64,000 bases of DNA from Panulirus ornatus (taxonomy: Eukaryota > Arthropoda > Malacostraca > Decapoda > Palinuridae): NCBI RefSeq assembly GCF_036320965.1, contig NC_092271.1:28467036-28531035 (forward strand), in the 5' to 3' direction. The translations under genes and the position numbers were made by a program. Positions 61,824-64,000 of the stretch are shown here, in pieces; the first letter of the stretch is position 1, and every line of letters starts with the position of its first letter. A model generated the notes under the pieces. The model was not told where the DNA came from, did not search any database, and saw only the letters and a program-made list of their open reading frames with translations.

Positions 61824-62006
61824 ATGTCCCCATCAGTTGACAACTTCTCTATTTTCGCGTCGGGTTTTACGGAATAACGGGATTACCAGAGCAGAAAGGG
61901 GACTGGTTCATCACCAGGACTCTGGAAGAAGTATGGGCTGTTGTTCTACTTCACAAGCACCAGGAAATACCCTACAATATCTTTGTTTTCAAGAAGGAAA
62001 GGGTTA
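61824..62006 (+). CDS. Candidate first coding exon of an unrecognised gene (needs a one-base frameshift)
   Basis: ATG 61824 (context ACCAAATGT) opens a frame reading MSPSVDNFSIFASGF that meets TAA at 61875. In the next register the DNA continues GITGLPEQKGDWFITRTLEE then VWAVVLLHKHQEIPYNIFVF then KKERV, with a protein-like composition, and runs straight into A/GTAAGTAT (donor GT at 62007), a near-perfect splice donor. One extra T in the TTTT at 61865-61868 would join the two parts. I see this either as a homopolymer length error over a real exon or as a lucky open stretch (about 50 codons). No family is recognised. The adjacent E2F site would suit a cell-cycle gene, but that is only inference. 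Confidence 0.3.
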
Positions 62007-62204
62007 GTAAGTATGTCAAATAATTTCGTCCTTGATCCAACAATGTTTCATCTCGTCTCAGGTCCCAACGTGTCCATAGAGCTTAGCCACGGGAGCCCAA
62101 AATACGTCACAGAACCTTAAACCCGACTTATGTTCTCTCCATTCGGAACGGTTGGACAGGAAACCAAATGTAGGGGAGACCATGTTTACGATGGAAATTT
62201 TATG

Positions 62205-62242
62205 AAAGCGCGCCAATGCAGAGCGCGCGAAACATTCCCGCC
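62205..62242. promoter_or_regulatory. E2F/CCAAT cluster
   Basis: Within 38 bp: AAAGCGCGCCAAT (62205-62217, including CCAAT), GCGCGAAA (62225-62232, reverse E2F) and TTCCCGCC (62235-62242, E2F). Such clusters mark promoters of replication and cell-cycle genes. Confidence 0.45.
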
Positions 62243-62999
62243 ACCAACAGTTGGCCGACACTGGGCCAGTTTGGCTTCAAATCGATGAGGGAAATGTCCT
62301 GAGAGGCGGATTTCCGCTTATGTAAAATTATTTTCTGAATTTCTCCTCCAATATCCAGTTACCTTTGGCCTACAGAAGAGCGTGAGACAAGCAATGCAAT
62401 TATAGTTATTTCAGAAGTGCTCGAGCATCTTGAGTCAGTAGAAGCTCTCCGCCACTTCCCGAGCACTATACAACAAAATTACGGAAAAATATAACGTACA
62501 AACTGGTATGGTAGGTTAAAGGAATATTGTGTCAAGCCAATGGTGACGCGCCCGCTAGAAATCAGTCTAAAACCTCAAAGCGCGACGCCATTTTTCATTG
62601 AGGCTTGTACCTTCCCCATTATCTTGTTCTATTTTCGAGTACAAATTTAAATTTCATTACCACACTAAGCTATCAGATTGATAACTTCACCCAAGTTGGT
62701 GCATATAATCAAGCAAGAGGGTCACCGACATCCCATGTAGAGCCCCAAAATAAGCCCAACGAACCAGGATACCACAAGCTTACCCGTCCACTCACAGGCG
62801 ACACAGCCAGCTGCACTTCTTGTTCTATTTATCCACTTTAATATTCAAGTAAACACATCCTTAGATTTCCAATATAATCGCTGTAATATCTAATTTCTTA
62901 TCGTCAATATAAACCACTGCTAGACGGAGTGTATCCGCGATAAATCACAAATATTTCACGACATCACTCACACACAACAAAGAGCGGAGACATAACAAA
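62243..62999. other. Intergenic or promoter interval upstream of the 63.0-kb exon
   Basis: Mixed composition with scattered CpG, the YY1-type site and a possible minus-strand donor at 62778-62783. No coding exon recognised. Confidence 0.45.
62587..62594 (-). promoter_or_regulatory. YY1-type GCCATTTT
   Basis: The minus strand reads AAAAATGGCGTC, close to the YY1 AAGATGGCGGC consensus, in a CGCGACG context. It could mark a minus-strand start, possibly KAT6. Confidence 0.3.
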
Positions 63000-63110
63000 A
63001 TGGCTGCCGCGCAGATCCCGGGGTTGAGGCGAGCCACAAAAAAAAATGATCAGGAGTCTAAACACTGTTGCGATCCATGTATTAACGCATATCATCGTTT
63101 ATCAGAACAA
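63000..63110 (+). CDS. First coding exon of an unrecognised gene, 37 codons
   Basis: ATG 63000-63002 sits in a strong arthropod Kozak context (AACAAAATGGCT). It encodes MAAAQIPGLRRATKKNDQES then KHCCDPCINAYHRLSEQ, and ends at CAA followed by GTAAGC (63111), a good donor, phase 0. Composition is protein-like: an MAAAQ-type housekeeping N-terminus, a basic stretch RRATKK, and a CC--C motif. Reading on past the donor the frame stays open only 20 codons (hydrophobic, then TGA), as expected for intron. The exon overlaps a YY1-like AAAATGGCTGCC, typical of promoters where the start codon lies within the motif. I cannot name the family. The exon is too short to be found by open-frame length alone. 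The gene would run beyond 64 kb, divergently from KAT6. Confidence 0.6.
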
Positions 63111-63891
63111 GTAAGCTTCTTGGGTACCTCATTTAGTATTGTTGTTTGGTATTTATTAGTACTAATTACCTGAATGGGTGTATCAATTAAAACAATAGCT
63201 AAAATCGGCTGTATTTAAGTGGTTGCTCCGTTTTCTTTGATGGAAAGACAAGTGGGTCGTGATTGGTGGAGGCGGACGACAAGCTGTCAATGGTCTGATG
63301 ACGCACTTATGACGTCACTGGCCACCACCACGACTCCAAAGTCAAGACGCACGTGGAAACTATGTGCCAGTCCTTCTAGTCCAAAAACACGGTCGTCACC
63401 TACTCTTTACTGTATAAGAAGGGCTTCAGGTGACAATCTTGGTGTGTAACAATAAAGGTTACAAGGTAGGTGATTCACGACGACACTTATCAGTTCTAAG
63501 GTAGAGCTCGAGTATGGCATACCGTTACATGTATATCACTGGTCCTAACAGATGTTTAACTATTCTGAAGTTCATGATTGAAAATCTAATGGCAAACAAA
63601 TATTTAGAGCTTCGATACTAGTGAGGCGCATCAAAGAGCGCGCGTGCCGCCAGCTTATTAGTGGCTGGTTCTGCACGTGGTAACAGAACTTTGTGCATAC
63701 GTGAATCAATTGTCTAACTGGCTTGGTTTATTTTCTCTTAATACCTGATGAATATATTTCAGAGGAGATGAATGACAGCTGGTCAGATATGCAAAGTGTT
63801 GAGAGAAAATGAAGGATGAATTAGCGTCGCACAACGTCAGTGAATTAATTATGTAGTGAAGTTGATGCCTCCCCTCCCTGTCCGCCCCCAG
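63111..63891 (+). other. Presumed first intron of the 63.0-kb gene
   Basis: Begins GTAAGC. A CCCCTCCCTGTCCGCCCCCAG pyrimidine tract at 63870-63891, written here as one acceptor, precedes an open phase-0 stretch at 63892-63971 that ends AG/GTAATT. If real, that would be a second exon (80 nt, reading PPPRLEYVGRCSCGRVIAGH and a few more residues). The support is only splice-site quality and an open frame. Confidence 0.25.
63310..63317. promoter_or_regulatory. CRE palindrome TGACGTCA
   Basis: A full CRE site 200 bp inside the presumed first intron of the 63.0-kb gene, with another TGACGC half-like site 14 bp before it. Confidence 0.35.
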
Positions 63892-64000
63892 CCCCCGCCG
63901 CGCCTTGAATACGTGGGGAGGTGTTCGTGTGGTAGGGTGATTGCTGGGCACGGTTATCGTGTGGGGGAGAGGTAATTACGCATGGAATGATGGTGGCATT

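Noticed and set aside
62058..62261. 67-codon minus-strand frame next to the E2F cluster
   Set aside because: It overlaps the E2F elements, has no donor in phase and no recognised motif. It remains possible but is unsupported.

Overview
This is a window of animal nuclear genome, most likely from a decapod crustacean. That is an inference from three things: spliced exons of a metazoan chromatin gene; an extreme load of long dinucleotide microsatellites (GT/CA, CT/GA, TA) and minisatellites; and degraded non-LTR retrotransposons and tRNA-derived SINEs of the kind common in decapod genomes. There is no operon structure, and nearly all long open frames in the window are chance or repeat-driven.

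The one confidently identified gene lies on the minus strand. Two coding exons, 49995-50252 and 43585-44049, encode 241 residues of the N-terminus of a KAT6 (MOZ/MORF, Drosophila enok) MYST-family histone acetyltransferase. They hold a SAMD1-like winged helix split by the intron, an H15-like winged helix, a basic AT-hook-like linker and an acidic run. Every splice site seen is canonical and both introns are phase 0. The PHD fingers and the catalytic MYST domain were not found, so positions 1-43584 are probably one or more very large introns.

Region by region: 1-43.4 kb is repeat-rich, with a 53-bp x14 array at 3.6-4.3 kb, a ~34-bp x14 array at 25.6-26.05 kb, a 44-bp x8 array at 41.5-41.85 kb, many smaller arrays, a mariner-like transposase relic at 13.5 kb, reverse-transcriptase relics at 26.7, 29.3-29.9 and perhaps 36.8 kb, and SINEs at 7.0, 17.7 and 32.6 kb. 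44.05-49.99 kb is the intron between the two KAT6 exons. Near 46.2 kb the sequence changes from GC/pyrimidine-rich and repeat-dense to AT-rich and almost microsatellite-free. 50.3-60.3 kb is the presumed 5' intron of KAT6.

60.3-64.0 kb is a promoter-like zone with several possible gene starts. It holds a secreted C-type-lectin-like reading frame broken by a stop inside a 20-bp palindrome (60377-60682); a GTCACGTGAC (CLEAR/USF) box and ETS sites near 61.0-61.1 kb; a possible plus-strand exon next to an E2F site (61824-62006, needing a one-base frameshift); an E2F cluster at 62.2 kb; and a convincing short plus-strand first coding exon (63000-63110) with a good Kozak context and a GTAAGC donor. 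KAT6 probably starts somewhere in this zone, divergently from the plus-strand gene at 63.0 kb, but which promoter it uses cannot be settled from sequence alone.
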